This document shows, piece by piece, positions 21,136 to 32,375 of a DNA stretch of 64,000 nucleotides. The notes under the pieces were generated by a model that saw only the letters and a program-made list of their open reading frames with translations, made no database searches and was not told the origin of the DNA. Location of the stretch: positions 2,294,001-2,358,000 of the forward strand of contig CM074129.1 in assembly GCA_037178625.1 (NCBI GenBank), given 5' to 3'. The DNA comes from Skeletonema tropicum. Taxonomy: Eukaryota; Bacillariophyta; Thalassiosirophyceae; Thalassiosirales; Thalassiosiraceae. Made by a program: the position numbers and the translations under genes. Each line of letters opens with the position of its first letter. Within the stretch, counting starts at the first letter, position 1.

Positions 21136-21308
21136 AGTACCGACGCTCTTTCTAGGTGAATTTCTTCATCGACGGTGCCGAGAGCACATCTTACCGGTGA
21201 CTGATTTGTAACATGGGATCACCGCGGCCAAAGAGACGTACCGCTACCCTGATCCGCTTCGAGAACTCCTTCGACAGGGAGATGTGTCATGTCTGAAATA
21301 AATATCAT

Positions 21309-21480
21309 ATCGCCACTTCAACATGCGCTAGTACCTCAGGAAGTGGTGAATTACATGGACTTGACACATTAAATTGTCTCTAATACGTCTTTAGAATTGA
21401 TTAGACCTATCAAGTCCATCTAATTTGCAAGAATTGAGCGATGTAGAGAATATTTTCAGCAGCGGTGTCGTGTGCTGAGT
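21309..21480 (+). repeat. Hairpin-bearing repeat, copy B
   Basis: The same architecture as copy A about 364 bp downstream. Its stem (ATGGACTTGA at 21355-21364, inverse at 21410-21419) differs from copy A at six positions, and every change is compensated in the opposite arm. Confidence 0.6.
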
Positions 21481-22333
21481 AATAATAAGATCTTGCTGTG
21501 GAAGTGATCTAGGCTCTAGGCCAACGCCTATCTCAAGAGAAGTTCCGATAGCGTATGTGTCACCATCATCACCGAAATGGAAAAGGGCAATAGTAACTTC
21601 AAAAGAGTCAATCGTAGTTATCTAATTGATGCACATGAGAAATTAGAATTAAGATGATGGATCGAAGGGAGGTAAGGGACGTAGGTTTACTCAACAATCA
21701 ACAACAGGGATCATTGATGAAAAGAAAAATTATCATGCAAATAGCATCTGGTGCTATTATATAAACCGAAAGACCCCAGAAAGACAAGTAATCAAGAGCC
21801 GCGTAAGACGTGGGGATTTGGAGTCAGCATGATACATTCATTTAAAATTGCACCATCACAATGTATCTGGAGCTTGTGACAAAGCCGAACTCACTGACTA
21901 AAAGAAGAGGTTTATGCGAGTGTCTAGAAGAATCAATCGCGGCTTCAATGATTCTTATTAATATAGATGTTACAAATACATCCAGGAGGTAATCCATCAT
22001 TTGCACCTTTACACTAACACTGATTCGAATAAAGTTTGTAGTAGATATCCATATCCACAGAATTAGAGGTTTCTAACTTACATATGATTAGTCATGGTAT
22101 CCTTTGGTTGTTCTGGCTACTATTTTGTACGCTAATACATTACAGCGCAGCTATTGGCTCTTAAGAACCGGAAGCCATGGTTGTAATGTCGTCTATGGTA
22201 GCTAATCTATCGGTAATAAGTAGCAAAACTTATGTACTTACTTCTTGCTATGTAGTCTGCCCCCGAGGGCAAGCCCGAAAGTTGCAAAAATACTTGACGA
22301 AAAGGTAAAACGGAAAAACGAAGTTAAATGGGA
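21481..22333. other. Intergenic, nothing recognised
   Basis: AT-rich sequence without long frames or repeats that I can recognise. Confidence 0.5.
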
Positions 22334-22519
22334 TTATGGCCATTTTGGACCAGGGTGATCTTCAGGGTAAGCGCCGCAGCAAGCTCCAAACCAAATCATG
22401 AAATAATGAAAATGAACGACACCTGAACATTGGCACTCTCCGCCAGTGGAAGACACGCTTTTCATGAAGTAGTTCCCATCTTGATAACACCACTCACGAT
22501 GCGGAGTCACTGATTTCAT
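22334..22519 (-). other. Small cysteine-rich open frame, possibly an exon
   Basis: 61 codons with six cysteines in a WCYQDGNYF ... CQCSG ... ACCGAYPEDHPG pattern, reminiscent of small disulphide domains such as VWC. It may be the last exon of a gene or a fragment. No upstream partner exon with a signal peptide was found, so the call is tentative. Confidence 0.25.
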
Positions 22520-22527
22520 ACCTTAAA

Positions 22528-25500
22528 ATGAAGAAACGCGACAAATCAACATCAACGCCAGCTGCATTGAATGGCTCGTCAACAGACGCAAGCAAAAAGA
22601 AGAGCGGTGAAGAAGGATGCAGCTTTTCCAGTGTGGCCGCTGCCATTACAGACGAGATTTTCCCAAATGCCGTCCGGCAGGAGGAGAATCACAAGTGGAG
22701 AAGCAACCAGCAACAGCAGCAGCAGCAGCGGCGCTACGAAGCAAACGAAGGGCAAAAATAATCATCACCACGGCTCGTCTTCAAAACAACAACATCCGAA
22801 GAAACAACCTCTATTTGCAGCTGTCATTCAAAATTGGTTCCTGGAAGAGCGCATGAAAGCACGGGGGGTGCCATCGAAAAGCAAAAGTAACAAAAAGAAG
22901 AAAAAGAAGAAGAAGAAGAAAAAAGGTGCTCAGGCATCCAAGGATGATGGAGTGGGCAATACTGCAGACGAGGGGAGTGCTATGATTTCCCTCGATAATG
23001 GAGCCACTCTGTCAAGTACAACGCAATCATCTGCAGCAGCATCACCATCTTCATCTAAGAAATTGGACTGCATTCTTGATAAATTCATAGACCTGCAAAT
23101 TGAGGGCATAGATGACCATGAACTAAACGTAGGGGAAGGCCGAGACCTGCAAGCATTCACAACATATTTAGGTCAAAAGTTCGAGAGCTATTTAGAAGAA
23201 CAACTATCACAGAAGAATGCGAAGGATACTGCAATTAAAAAGTCATCCCTTCAGTGGGGAACAGACAATTTGCCTTCCGAGTCGGATTGTTGCGAAGTCC
23301 TTCCGACTATCCTAATGGCTGATGTAAATAACAATGCGCAACAAGCGAAATGTGCTTGTGGTCACGCGATAAGGTCTCATCTCAACACGTGGTCAGACAA
23401 ATATCAAAGTGTAAAACAAAGAATTGTCGTGGAGGCAAAATTTGAGGATGATGAAGATGATATCATTGGCTTTACAAACAAGAACGAACACGCGCATATC
23501 TATTCCAGTGTGCAACAACTACCTTGATGCTGATAATGATGATCCGTTTGCGTATGGAGCACTCATAGACGATGAGTTTGATATAGAGGCGGGGGCACCA
23601 ACAAGATCAGAACCGAAAGGTGAAAGAATGGAAAATGCAAAGTACCTCATTGAGGCTAGAGTTGCGTCAAATATCTTCACCACCCACCGATGAAGTACGT
23701 TACCTGCAAGTCGATCCTGTGTGCACTCAAGACGTTGAGGGGGGCAAGTATGTTTACCCAATAGACGAGCAGAGTATCTTGAATTTGGTCGAACGCATCA
23801 TCGTTCCAAGTGGGATTGACAACAATGAGCACGTTGATGACGATTGTGATTTGAATGACAAAGACATGCACTTCATTAAAGAACGAGCCGAATCGTCAGA
23901 AAATGAATTTTTGCATCAGTTCTTCGACATGCTACGACTCTCGGAAAGTGCCAAGACGAAACTCAATGCTGCACGTGAGGAGCATGCCAGGCGCACAATA
24001 TTTGACCCAAAGACCTCGGTTGGTTTACGTGGCGCTGATGAGGAACTGAATGTGCTCTTGAATAAGATTGTTCAATTTTTGATTCGGGTTACGAAGTATT
24101 GTTGCTGTGTAGGTTGGTTCAGCGAAAAACCAACACCAATATCAATTGCTTGCACAACTATGGAACGAGTTTGAAAGTCTTCTGGTTGCTCTAGTGAAAC
24201 CTGCATTGAAAGTTAGAGGCACTGAGATTCAAGTGAACAGACGTCCCGGCAAAGTCCCGCAAGCTTTCTGTAACACAGCAGTCCGAAACTGTCATGACCA
24301 GTTGGTTTGCTTGAAAATAGATAAGATCGACCGGCTACTTTACCTCTTGCGAAGTGAGTTCATGAACCGCCCTGATTGCACCAGCAGCAATTTTCTGAAG
24401 ACCAATATTCCGAGTCAAATGCTGCGTTTATGCGTCCTTGAGGCATACAGCATGCGCAAACATGAGTATATCAGGCAGGATGACGTGTTCTCTAATGAGG
24501 GAAGTCTCGAATGTCTCAACGAAATGTTCAACGCAAAAATTGGATTACCTCAGGTCAACTACCATATCACGTTGAGGGCCGTTGAGCGTTCGGAGAGGGA
24601 CCGGGCAGAAAGGTTTAAATTGGCATACAAGAAAGTTGTTGAGATTGTCACAAAAGCTGATGCGCATTTGACAGTGTCAGTCGTCGCCAGATGTAGCATC
24701 TCTAGTCAGTGGGGCTGAAATAGTACGAATCAAAACGATTAGATTACTGAATTGGAAGAGAAGAATCCCATCTGAATCAACATCCTTACTGAGTTTAGAT
24801 TATGATGACAATCCAACGAATGTGAACATGGAAGAAGATATTACGAGGTCATTGAATAAGTCAGGGGCGCTCTGGATGCAGTGGATTTATACACTGTGTA
24901 TGGAAACTTACTCGATATCTCCCACCAAGAGATTCCGAATGAATAGAGAGCTCGAAGTCTACATGAATGGTCAAATAAAGAATCCTTGTGAGGGTGGCGG
25001 AGAACGCAAAGTGTCAGTCATATTGGCGACGCTGATATACCGCTGGTTAGAGGCGAAGTATAATGAATGGCATGCAGAAATGACTAGAGAAGAACTGCTA
25101 CAAGAAGCAATGGAACTGACAGCACCACAGATCGCAACAAAGGGTGCTGCAAGTAAGAAGTCAAAGAAGAAAAAGTCAAAGAAGAAGAAAAGGGCCAAAG
25201 AGGAGAGTACCGAGACGTCGCAGACTGAAAATCAAACTAGTATTGACGTTGAAGATGCCGAGGACGCTGGCATCAGCGCGGAAATTGTCGTGGCAGTGAA
25301 TGAAGAGGATAGAAGAATCAGTCACTCCCCCGATGTTGAATGACTTGAATCTTAATGGCACTTTGCATTTAAGTTCAGATGTTGGCTGGACCGACTGTTG
25401 GAGTGAACAATAGTGAGGATGATGCAAAAATCAACGAAGAAATCGATACTACTCGTGACGAAGAGATTGCTAGGGCTCTCCAGGAGCAGTACCGAGAAGA

Positions 25501-26283
25501 AGCTAAAGGGTACTGAGGCTGAAAATATTGTCACTCCGTCTACACAGGAAAGCAGTGTCGAAATTTCAGCACCTATTGTTCTAGAGGAAGAGAAGGATGG
25601 CATTAGTGTCCCAGATAGCGATACGGATAAGTTTTCTGAAAAGGCCAAGACAAGCAAGCTATCCAAGACCAAGGCAAAGCAAACTCGCACTGCTGATACA
25701 CAGAATATCGCAGTGAGGCAAGACGTAATAGCCAATTATGACGCCTGGCAAAAATGGTGTTTGCCCCGAAACTCACATTAAAGAACTGCTCACAGTCAGA
25801 GGGAGGCATCGCCAGACAAGAAGCTAGAAGCTGGAGCAGCCATGGCGAAAGATGATTCTTTGAAAAGACGTGATTACGATAAGGCAGGCAAGAGCGTCGA
25901 TCTTATTCAGATCGAGATAAAGGACAGACAATGCGAAAAAGGTCAATGATGCCTTGACGAGTGATGACGCCAAAGCAGACAAAAGTATTGCTAAGAAGAG
26001 TGAAAACAAGGCATTCAAAAAGAAACAAGCTGCAACGCAAGCAGCAGTTATGAAGGATGATGAAGTTTCCACGAGTGATTGTGATAAATCAGCCAACAGC
26101 ACTTCAACTAGTAATGACATGGCAGACAAAAAGCAGGAGCTTTTTACACCACAAACAGCTGTCAAGCAAACCAATGATTATCTTCCGAAAGTAGGAGTGT
26201 ATGATGGAGATCAATATATTGACGCTGAGACATACCTCGTCGGTAGGATGAAACAAGTTCAAAAGAAGTTGGTATGGCTCTAA
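22528..26283 (+). pseudogene. Large charged protein of unknown family, frame broken about nine times
   Basis: Starts with MKKRDKSTSTPAALNGSS at 22528. Coding-like sequence continues to 26283 but only by moving through successive frames, with steps near 22705, 23505, 23670, 24120, 24690, 25310, 25375, 25480 and 25935, plus a TAA in frame at 25779. Visible parts: poly-Gln/Ser and poly-Lys tracts, KKQPLFAAVIQNWFLEERMK, a Cys pair (CACGHAIRSH), a helical core (QLLAQLWNEFESLLVALVKP; LDYDDNPTNVNMEEDI), another Lys-rich tract near 25160, and a C-terminus containing VGVYDGDQYIDAETYLV. I do not recognise the family. Every frame step is net +1. Between steps the protein reads well, so the breaks are either young or artefactual. 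The step near 24120 could instead be a ~61-nt intron ending at 24112. Confidence 0.6.
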
Positions 26284-26553
26284 ATAAGAACCGCTCCATT
26301 GAAAGAGAGAAAAGGTAGAGTTATCTAAAATTAACGGAAATCTTAAAGTACGTCATGGTTGGCCCTCCAGGGGCGAAATTATCTACAATTATCTAGAGCA
26401 ATGTTTTTATGCATAAATATGATAAAATGCCTTCATCTCTTATTCTTATTGTCACACTTGTGTTGTGGAGCTTCCTTGACCTCTCTCCGATCAACTCGTC
26501 TTTATCCCAAACTTTCAGACAGCAGTAGTTTCTTCTTTGTCGCAAGGAGGTCC
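26284..26553. other. Short convergent intergenic region
   Basis: Lies between the 3' ends of two broken genes. Nothing else seen. Confidence 0.4.
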
Positions 26554-28074
26554 TTATTCCGTCATAGAGAGCTCGCGACTGTAGAGCCGCGTCACTTCAT
26601 CGGCAGCACTAAAGTTGAGCACGGCATCACTGACACGCCGATTAGTTGCACGCAAGATGGACGACTTCCTCGGCTGTCTTCTCCTCCTATTCATGAGTCG
26701 TTCGCGTGTTGCTTCCGTCACTTCTTCTTCTAACAACAATAGAAACATCTCCTTCACCTGCTCGGTTGTTGATCCTTCAGTGAAGTAATCTGTGTCATAT
26801 GACAAGCGCATCAACTTCAATCCCAAAACACCCATCGCATCCTTGACGTACTTCTTATCACCAGCGCTCTCGCAGGGAAAATCGACCATTTGTACGTTTA
26901 GATAGTAGAATGCCAAGAATTGAAACCATCCAGCCCATCCAGTCGCATTTCTAATGATAGATGCCACCTCTTGTGGAGTCTTCCCTGCCTCACTCATACA
27001 AGACTGCATAGTCATCAAGCAATGTGTTGATGAATGCGTTGATCGATTCATTAGCATCCAAGTGACCTCCCAGTGCGTGTGCCACCATGCAACCAATCGG
27101 AAACGAAAGAGCCAAGCCTACATCCTTACCTTTCGGCCCCGCCATGCTGCACATAAAACAATGAAATAGTAAGCACGTTAAGATGGGCTGAAACAGAAAA
27201 AAGAGTGGAGTGCACACACGAACCCCTTGCTTACCACATCTCCCAGTCAACGAGCACAAAAGTACCTTTTGAGCCAAAGCTTCTCCAGCTCTTCAATCGA
27301 GGGCTTGCCTTCAACGATAATGTTGAAGACGTGTGCATCGCTGTGGATAAGACAATCGCGTGTATTGTAGTCGACAAGGTTGCGTTCAACAATAGTGTCC
27401 ATTAACTCCGAGCCGAATATAACCATCTGTCTCTCCGTTCGATCTTTGGGCTCCAACTGTTCACAAGTTTTCTTCACATATTCAATCATCTGATCAAATA
27501 GACTCAACATGCAAGGCTTTACTTGCTCATTAAAGTGTGGGTCGAAATCAATAGTGTGAAGAGTTGCCAAGGTTCCTTGCTAGTTTGGGTGCAATCCGAG
27601 TATCCACTGCGCCGTCTAATAAACTGATTACACAGCTGTTCATCGGCGTTGGACCACTCGGTAACGAGAAGCTTCATTTTTTGACCTTCCATCCTCGATG
27701 TCAAAACAGGCAAGTGGGGCAACTACACATTCTGGTGTTTTCTCTGCCATTTTACTCATGATCTCGTACTCGCAGACTGTCCTTTGAAGATCATAGTGTG
27801 CGTTCTTATCAGGATTCCATAGCGCATACTCAAAGCTCAGTTTGGCGAAGACAGCAAGATCAGGTTGCCCAGGAACAAATAATTTGTAGCTGTAGTTCGT
27901 ATATCCTCCGGAGAGAGTAATGGCCTCGATCTGACCTCCTTCATCACAAGCATAATGGACGATTCTCTTGAAGATGTCTACGCTGGAAGATGCCGCCTTC
28001 TCAGCGAACACTCGTTTGATCAGCTCCATCTTTTTCTTCTTGTCGTCTTCGAGTCCAATTAGCGGGTCAGTCAT
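26554..28074 (-). pseudogene. Methylthioribose-kinase-like APH-fold kinase, frame broken five times
   Basis: Starts MTDPLIGLEDD at 28074. SGGYTNYSYKLF gives the nucleotide-binding loop. KMKLLVTEWSNADEQLCNQF, LATLHTIDFD, CLIHSDAHVFNIIV (catalytic HxD...N), then FVLVDWEM (metal-binding DWE) and MAGPKGKDVGLALSF follow the order of methylthioribose kinase-like proteins, which feed methionine salvage. One canonical intron (27147-27234, GTAAGC to TGCAG) interrupts the DWEM block. All other transitions (near 27685, 27610, 27575, 27260 and 26975) are net +1 frame steps with no space for an intron. All catalytic motifs are preserved. Either a recent pseudogene, insertion-type sequence error, or a recoded gene. 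Confidence 0.7.
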
Positions 28075-28375
28075 CGTCGTTTTGGATGGAATGAGTTCGT
28101 AGGTGAATGTTATTCAATATTAGTTAGAACAGTTTCTGTTTTTATGAGGCAACTGAAGGTAGGTAATGAGCAGAGCTACATATTGAGAAGTGAGAAGCTA
28201 AAAAACAATACCCCACTACTGATTCCGGCCGTAGGACAAATCCAATTCCTGCTCTGCTGTTTTTCGCAAGACCAGAAAACGCAAATCCAGCGTACTTATA
28301 CTTACTTTGGAGTATGTACTTAGCACCAATACTTAGCAAATGAAGATATAAGGCAAATACATAACGAATCAAATA
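28075..28375. other. Intergenic, nothing recognised
   Basis: About 300 bases between two minus-strand genes, with TACTTAC-type words only. Confidence 0.4.
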
Positions 28376-30567
28376 TCACTGAGTATGCTTAGTCACGTCT
28401 TCAAACATCATTTCCATTGGTTCAGGATATAGAAGCTTTACAATGTCCTTCTTGTCCACTTCAACAAGTCTCCCTGTGCAGTCATTTAACCCGTAACCAA
28501 TGGCTGTCTTTGAGGAGTCATCAGCCTTCTCTATAAACGAGCTTATAAAACTCATTTGTGGGCAGTCAAAGTTTTCGAAGTTTTGAGAGAGATTTCTATT
28601 GCGTGTCAAAATAGAATGCGGATTGAAGTTTCCGCCTTCCGTTGGGGATACCTTGTCTCCTATCATTGGTACATGTCCCAAGCAGAAGTAGCCAGAACGC
28701 GCGCGTATTTCAAAGGGTGGGTAAGGATCAAACGCATAGAATAGGCTCACATAATGCGTGTGTGGCACGCGATCCTTCTGCTCCTGCGGAACATTGTCTT
28801 TGCTATACCATGGTTTCCAAATAACTTTCGTGTGGCCTATGCCAACAAGCAGACTTGATTCATTGTGGTTGTTTCGAGTGCCGCCTAGATTGAGATCATT
28901 ATTTGAAAATTTAACACAGCAAGCACCTCCATGCGGTTATTCTTTGAATGGGGCTTCACTCCCTGGGAACCAATCCTGGTGTGCATCAACGTTGAAGAAA
29001 CTTGGTAAAGGTATGTCTTGACGACCTTCGGTAACATTTCCTACAGTTTTCATTTCTCTTTCATTGACAACGTCACTTGGCATATTGCGTCTCTTTTTAG
29101 TTCCGGGCTTCCAAATACGTTCAAAGACCTGCCTGTCGACTGATTGTCTTGTGCTCATGTGGAAGAATTTGATGCACGTGATGTGGAAATATGTCAATTT
29201 CTGCATACACTGAATCGGCTGCATTTGGATGTGTAGTGTTAGGAATGCCGAAAAGAGCATAATTCTTACCGTACATACCCCCACTCCAAATCGTCCTAAA
29301 TTGTGACCCCACTGAAACTTCCAAGTTTTGGCCACCGTAGAGACTTTTCATTTTGCATGGTTTGTTCATATCCTCGTCAGAGACATGATTTTCATTCTTG
29401 TATATGGAATCGCAGTACCTAATTTCTCTTGTGATCACCGCTACCCTTCGTGTTGAGATTTAGCTGTGTCACAACAACAGTATCCATGTTCGCATGCAGA
29501 TAAATACGTCCGTTCAAGACAAAGATGCGGTAATCCATAAATGTTGGAGACTGAGAAGAACCCACAGATGACCGTCGCCGTAAATTCAATTGATCATCCA
29601 TTTCCAAGACAGTCTCGTACCCTTCAATGACCTGGTAATTCTTGTCAAGAAGCGCCAGACCAAGATGATTTGTCTCTGTGTGATATACTGCCTCCCAAAC
29701 ATCTTTCCTCAACTGAGAATAAACTTTTGGTTCAAAGCAATTATTTGCCGGGGTTACTCGCAAAGAAAGCAAGTAATAGGCTTCCTTCGGCAACTTTGCC
29801 TTTTCAAGCGGAGGAATAACTACTAGGCCAGGATTGTAGTCCAAAAGATACTGCATCCCCACCAGATTATTCTTTAGGGTGTAGTTACGGCGCTCATCAA
29901 AGTACCTCCCAATGTCATGAAACCGTTGTGGAGGAATGCGCAACTCGTTGGGTATAGATTGCAAATAAAATGTAGTGGGATTTGCAAACTTTGGACCACT
30001 CCTATCGAATCTCCAATATTTTGATTTTGTCTCGGTCAGTTTACCAGCATCGACATGATAATGGCTCAAGCATTTAGCCGGATCACATAGTTCACACTCT
30101 TTATGTTCCGCCGCTATTATTATGGCAGCATCATGAAGAGATGCATTCTCCCCCAACCTCTTTCCTTTTCTACGGATTATGTCAAAGCATGACTTCTTTT
30201 TCCCAGCATTGGAGCGAGTGCAAGCACCGCAAAATTCTGACAAAAGATAAGCTCCAGTTTGATTCACAATGTTGCTGTTGCTGTCGCTGTCGCTGCTGTC
30301 TGGTGTTCCGAGATGATCGCTCACTAATGACGCCTGCAGTGCATCAAAGAGAGCATTCTTCTGCGGATCATGCTGTCCCAGGTGATGAGTGGCCAAGTAC
30401 CAATTGTTTGCCGTTATCAAAATGATGGCCGAGAGGATGAGAATCATGGCAAGGTCACGCCGAGAAACAAACTGCCGGCGCGTCCTTTGCCGAGAGATTG
30501 ATCCGATGGCATTGTCCAAGCTCAGCTTTTCTCCGGCCGCAATGTTGTTGTCATTTGCGCTCGCCAT
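28376..30567 (-). pseudogene. Membrane-anchored protein of unknown family with beta-rich ectodomain, frame broken
   Basis: Starts at 30567 with an N-terminal cytosolic tail and one membrane helix (LAMILILSAIILITANNWYL), a type II anchor. The ectodomain has a Cys-rich part (CGACTRSN; ECELCDPAKC) and beta-strand-rich segments such as DYRIFVLNGRIYLHANMDT, SLLVGIGHTKVIW and THYVSLFYAFDPYPPF. These recall propeller-type glycoside hydrolases or mannosyltransferases, but I cannot assign a family. The main frame (30567-29419) passes by a +1 step near 29440 into KEIRYCDSIYKN, and by another +1 step near 29150 into RQVFERIWKPGTKK. A TAA at 28937 stands in frame between SEAPFKE and PHGGACCVKF. The end is at 28376 after DVTKHTQ. 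Confidence 0.6.
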
Positions 30568-30839
30568 ACTTCGTACTTATATCTTTTGGAGTGAATGAAT
30601 GACCAGCTAGCTATCTCTAGAGCGCAGCCAGCAGCATTGGATAGCTTTTGTTGGACGTTATTATTTTAGTTGACGCGGACGGTTCCATGTATAGGCTCTA
30701 TAACCTGTTAGTATCCTCGATCTCCCTACTTCCAATCGATGCTATTGATAGATTAGATCTAAATAATGAGAGGAGCTAAGTCGTTCGGTCGGTCGGTCGT
30801 TCCGTCCGGGCCCTTTGGCGTGTCCTTTGGCCTTCACGG
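30568..30839. other. Promoter-side intergenic region
   Basis: Upstream of the broken membrane-anchored gene; contains a GGTCGGTCGGTCG run near 30790. No gene. Confidence 0.4.
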
Positions 30840-31130
30840 GCATTTTCGATTCGATCGACTCTTTCTTTGATCTTGATTTACCCCTTGCCCCCCCCCCGTT
30901 TTTAGAGTTTTCGATTGACTCTTTCTTTGATTGGCTTAGATTTGATTGTTCAGGGGGGGACACCCCCCCTTCCCCCCCCGTGTTTAGAATTTTCGATTGA
31001 CTCTTTCTTTGATTGGCTTAGATTTGATTGTTCAGGGGGGGACACCCCCCCCTTGCCCCCCGTCTTTAGAATTTTCGATTGACTCTTTCTTTGATTGGCT
31101 TAGATTTGATTGTTCAGGGGGGGACACACG
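30840..31130. repeat. Imperfect tandem repeat of ~80 bp with C/G homopolymer runs
   Basis: Four units (the first partial) sharing TTTTCGATTGACTCTTTC, TTTGATTGGCTTAGATTTG and TTCAGGGGGGGACA, separated by poly-C runs of 7-9 bases. Homopolymer lengths vary between units. Non-coding. Confidence 0.85.
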
Positions 31131-31299
31131 GAAGAGGCAAATGGACCTACTCTTCAAGATTTGATCAATCCCCGACCATGGTGGGCACATGTTATGTAAT
31201 TAATGCAATCTAAACAGCAAAGAAAATCTCTTTATTCGCCTCTTATCTGCTAGCTTCGTAACACGATCCCCCCCTACGAACAACAACATTACTGACATC

Positions 31300-31920
31300 T
31301 CAACCCCCCGCTTTCTCCTCCCCTGCATTGCAACTAAGGTATGGGTTGTGTGACAAACACTCTTTCAACACAGGCACTGTCGCATAAGTGCGAACAGGAA
31401 ACTTGGTATTGTCATGCACAACAGCAATACGAAGAAGCCTCTCCTCAGCTCCTTGAGAATTGTATTTTTTCAATCTCAGCAGCTCCGCATCATTTTCAAA
31501 ATCTGGAAAAAATACTGAAATTTCTGCGCCCAAAATCTTAGACATGCAATCAAAGTCTAACTCCTCTGCAATCCTTTCGTTATTCTCCAGCTTCTCCACA
31601 TATTCAATAAAACTCATTGTGCCACCATGTTTCCCAACCCTAAATAATGAAGAACGTTCCAAATCCACAGCATTCTCCTTCTCATAATTAATTAATAATC
31701 CCTTCAACTCTTCTATTGACATGTACGAACCGTACAACGCCAAATGATTCGATACAGCATTCAAAAATCCGTCTTGCCCGTAATTGATCCATAAAACCTC
31801 ATGCCCATGCTCGAACAGGGTCCGCAAGAACGGAACAGGAAGAGAAATTTTCTCCGAATTATCAACGAATTGCCTCCTCTCTTTCGTCACAACACCAGTT
31901 ACAGAACTCATCCTTTTCAA
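31300..31920 (-). CDS. Hypothetical protein, weakly OTU-like
   Basis: 206 residues in one intact frame, unlike its broken neighbours. The segment INYGQDGFLNAVSNHLALYG recalls the D-G-N-C-L-F-R-A-V active-site helix of OTU deubiquitinases but lacks the catalytic Cys. A later GTMSFIEYVEKLENN and ILGAEISVFFPD resemble the family's W/Y-M and I-V strands. If it is OTU-derived, it is probably inactive; the family call is a guess. No signal peptide or membrane segment. The first ATG (MKRMSS) is taken as the start, and the protein ends in AGEEKAGG. Confidence 0.5.
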   Translation of the reverse strand: MKRMSSVTGVVTKERRQFVDNSEKISLPVPFLRTLFEHGHEVLWINYGQDGFLNAVSNHLALYGSYMSIEELKGLLINYEKENAVDLERSSLFRVGKHGGTMSFIEYVEKLENNERIAEELDFDCMSKILGAEISVFFPDFENDAELLRLKKYNSQGAEERLLRIAVVHDNTKFPVRTYATVPVLKECLSHNPYLSCNAGEEKAGG

Positions 31921-32367
31921 GCTTACTAATATTTCGTCACATCACTATCTACTAGGATAGTATTGCAAGTTTCATATATACCTTAGGGAAGCTGCCTCAC
32001 TCTTTCAATGACGAATCTGATATCACAACAAACACCCATCAAGATTCGGGGAAGAAGGAAGGAGACCCAAAAAACGAAATAAAATCAATTTTCAATTCGT
32101 ACTATTTGAATACTGCTATGTATATAAGTAGACACAATCAATATCGTAGTAGATAGCCGGTGCCTCCTCTCTTATTTAGAAAACCCGCGCAGCGGCTAGA
32201 CGAGCGTCAGCGAGGCTAGTAGGAGATAAAAGATAATGATTAGAGTATTTCCGTACTCTACTTGTATCTACGTACGTGTAATCTAACATCAGGTTGGGTT
32301 GGGGTGGTCGAGAGCGCGTGCATGGGCAGACATTTCGCGTGCGTGGGCAATTGCAGTCTTCGGTCCG
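31921..32367. other. Intergenic flank of the transposon nest
   Basis: No gene seen. The rightmost ~60 bases belong to the sequence into which the hAT element inserted. Confidence 0.4.
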
Positions 32368-32375
32368 CCTGCCCG

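Noticed and set aside
23409..23508. Possible 100-nt intron (GTGTAA to TTCCAG)
   Set aside because: Splice ends are acceptable, but the removed sequence (KFEDDEDDIIGFTNKNEHAH) looks strongly coding.
24052..24112. Possible 61-nt intron in the charged protein gene
   Set aside because: It would repair one frame step, but its 5' site (GTGCTC) is weak and the other steps cannot be explained this way; kept only as an alternative.
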